Positions 62,766 through 64,000 of a stretch of 64,000 nucleotides of DNA are shown here, piece by piece. The DNA is from CAVVPY01 sp963750295 (GTDB lineage: Bacteria > Actinomycetota > Actinomycetes > Mycobacteriales > Jatrophihabitantaceae). The stretch covers positions 62,001-126,000 of the forward strand of contig CAVVPY010000006.1 in the NCBI GenBank assembly GCA_963750295.1. Reading direction: 5' to 3'. The notes beneath the pieces are model-generated. The model worked only from the letters and a program-made list of their open reading frames with translations, was not told where the DNA came from and ran no database searches. The position numbers were made by a program, and so were the translations under genes. Position 1 is the first letter of the stretch. The number at the start of each line of letters is the position of its first letter.

Positions 62766-62996
62766 GTCGAGCCCTAGTCGACACCAACTCTGCCACTTCC
62801 GCGCGCTCAAGCACGCCGCGACGTGCTGTGGCCGTCGGTCGTCAGTGTTGCTCCGGGTGAGCCTGTGCTCGGATGGTGAGCTGATCTTGAACGGCCGACG
62901 GCGGGGCGCCGATCAGGCGCGCCGAGACCGCTGCGTGGGCAGCGCGGGCTTTCTGGCGGAGCCTTCCCTCGCTGCTCCGTGGCCGTCGCCGAGCGG

Positions 62997-63308
62997 TTAC
63001 GGGCTGACGGACTGACTGACCTGCAACGAGCCGCCCCGGGTGACGAACGGATGGTCGCGGACGAGTTCGGCGGCCTGGGCCAGGTCGTCGGCCTCGATGA
63101 CCGAGTAGCCGCTGGCCGGGCCGTCCGCATGGCCGTCGACGACCGATCCGGGCGCGACGACCGTTGACGGCCCGAGCGGAGCGCCTGGATCGATCAGGGC
63201 GGGGCCGACGCGGTCCACCCAGGCCATGAAATCGGCCATCATCTGCTGGCGCGCGGCGGTGTGGGCGGGGGCGCTGCCACCGTGATAGGTGACCAGGAAC
63301 TTTGTCAT
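62997..63308 (-). CDS. YCII-related (DGPF-type) family protein
   Basis: 103 residues, a ferredoxin-like alpha+beta domain. It begins MTKFLVTYHGG and has MMADFMAWVDRVGPALIDPG and a C-terminal YSVIEADDLAQAAELVRDHPFV. The YCII family shares this Asp-Asp / His-Pro pattern. Function unknown; family members are associated with ECF sigma factors and small-molecule turnover. It is divergent from the AraC-type regulator gene, with palindromic sites between them, so it is a likely target of that regulator. Confidence 0.85.
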   Translation of the reverse strand: MTKFLVTYHGGSAPAHTAARQQMMADFMAWVDRVGPALIDPGAPLGPSTVVAPGSVVDGHADGPASGYSVIEADDLAQAAELVRDHPFVTRGGSLQVSQSVSP

Positions 63309-63320
63309 GGTCACACGTTG

Positions 63321-63369
63321 GGACATCGGTCGGCGGGTGTGGAATGTCCGCCAGGACAAGACATATGTC
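63321..63369. promoter_or_regulatory. GGACAT/ATGTCC palindromic sites, candidate operators
   Basis: Between the divergent genes at 63308 and 63402, GGACAT occurs at 63321 and its inverse ATGTCC at 63344. A perfect 10-bp palindrome, GACATATGTC, lies at 63360-63369, again with flanking GGACA and TGTCC. The arrangement fits binding sites for a dimeric regulator, probably the adjacent AraC-type protein. Confidence 0.5.
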
Positions 63370-63401
63370 CGATCGTCCATGGCGGTTCTACGCTGTCGGT
63401 C

Positions 63402-64000
63402 GTGCGACGGATCAGCCCTCGAGCCGACGAACTGAGCGACGTCCTGCGATCGATCAGCATCCGCAACACCGTCTTCTGCCGGTCCGACTTCACCGCGCCG
63501 TGGGGTTTCCGGGTCGAGGACACCAACCTCGCCAAGTTCCACCTCGTCCTGGCCGGGGCTGCCCACCTCGCCGTGGACGGACCCGCCGAGTCCTACCCGC
63601 TCGCGACGGGCGACATCGTGCTGTTGCCCCACGGCACCGGGCACGTCATGACGGATCGCCCCGGTTCGGCGGCGCGCGACCTCGACCGGATCCTGCGCGA
63701 GTACCCGGTCGACCGGTACGGGCGAATGAGTTACGGCGGCCGCGGGCGGACGACGACGATCGTCTGCGGATCGTTCGACGCCGGGCCGCTGCCCGCCGAC
63801 GTCCTCGACCTGCTGCCGCGCGTGTCGTCCTGGGCTCGGGTGAGGTGGCCGCGACCCGCTGGCTCGAACCGATGGCCGACCTGCTCGCGGCCGAGGAGCC
63901 GGCCAGCCCGGGCGATGCCGCCGTCCTCGCCAACGTTGCCGACGTGTTCCTGACCGAGTTCTTGCGCCGCTACCTCTCCCGTCACGAGACGCTGCGAGCG
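63402..64000 (+). CDS. AraC family transcriptional regulator, N-terminal cupin part (3' truncated; one frame break)
   Basis: The gene runs off the window end. GTG 63402 starts VRRISPRADELSDVLRSISIRNTVFCRSDF, then FHLVLAGAAHLAVDG and GDIVLLPHGTGHVM, the AraC-type cupin_6 effector domain of regulators with a C-terminal HTH. Near 63827 the frame changes: a missing base or two extra bases in GTGTCGTCC. The rejoined text is VLGSGEVAATRWLEPMADLLAAEEP, then FLTEFLRRYL, the dimer helices before the DNA-binding domain, which lies beyond 64000. Confidence 0.8.

Noticed and set aside
62766..62996. Possible small gene between the acetyltransferase and the YCII gene
   Set aside because: Short frames here lack ribosome sites and recognisable composition. 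I see no supported feature in these 230 bases.

Overview
This is a 64 kb stretch of a GC-rich actinobacterial chromosome. The 5' third has the gene content and near-order of the mycobacterial dnaX region (tRNA-Ser, SRP RNA, dnaX, an Ami1-type amidase, ybaB, recR, leuA, lysC, asd). Other actinobacterial marks are the TB7.3-like biotin carrier, an MmpS-like protein, a mycosin-like protease and a SigE-family ECF factor. A Frankiales/Jatrophihabitans-like or other non-mycobacterial lineage is my guess; the species cannot be read from the sequence.

Layout. 0-3.5 kb: end of an anti-sigma/ATPase gene, an MFS transporter, a universal stress protein and an alpha/beta hydrolase. 3.5-12 kb: tRNA-Ser(GGA), ffs, an NTF2-like protein, dnaX, a cell-wall amidase, ybaB-recR, then a secreted protein, a subtilisin-like protease, an ECF sigma factor and a membrane protein. 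12-14 kb: leuA on the minus strand behind a 14-codon leader peptide with three consecutive Leu codons, the hallmark of attenuation. 14-21 kb: a putrescine/polyamine uptake and degradation operon (aminobutyraldehyde dehydrogenase, potADBC-type ABC transporter, a 74-aa biotin carrier protein, gabT). 21-23.6 kb: lysC-asd. 23.6-25.2 kb: a secreted CocE-type hydrolase.

25.4-60.2 kb is a large extracellular-polysaccharide locus. It holds two flippases (one fused to a kinase-like domain), two O-antigen polymerase/ligase-type membrane proteins, two Wzz/Wzc-type proteins (one an intact BY-kinase, one with a destroyed P-loop), a polyprenyl-phosphate sugar transferase, five glycosyltransferases, three PAPS-type sulfotransferases, three FkbM and two other methyltransferases, a GDP-mannose 3,5-epimerase-like enzyme, a polysaccharide deacetylase, a serine-acetyltransferase-like enzyme, an acyl carrier protein, an SGNH hydrolase, a DUF4012 membrane protein and a long coiled-coil protein. 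Together they suggest a Wzx/Wzy-type polymer that is sulfated, methylated, probably acylated, and may contain L-galactose or L-gulose. A peptide deformylase gene sits inside the locus. 60.4-64 kb holds a small unknown protein, a JmjC/cupin protein, a CelD-like acetyltransferase, a YCII-family protein and the start of an AraC-type regulator.

Caution: many conserved genes are interrupted by apparent single-base indels, mostly one extra C or G. They are dense in 1-23.5 kb (MFS, dnaX, ybaB, protease, leuA, patD, potA, potD, potC, lysC, asd) and sparse elsewhere (about 35.0, 35.8, 59.57 and 63.83 kb). Because indispensable genes are hit, I treat them as consensus errors, not pseudogenes, and give full-length gene spans.
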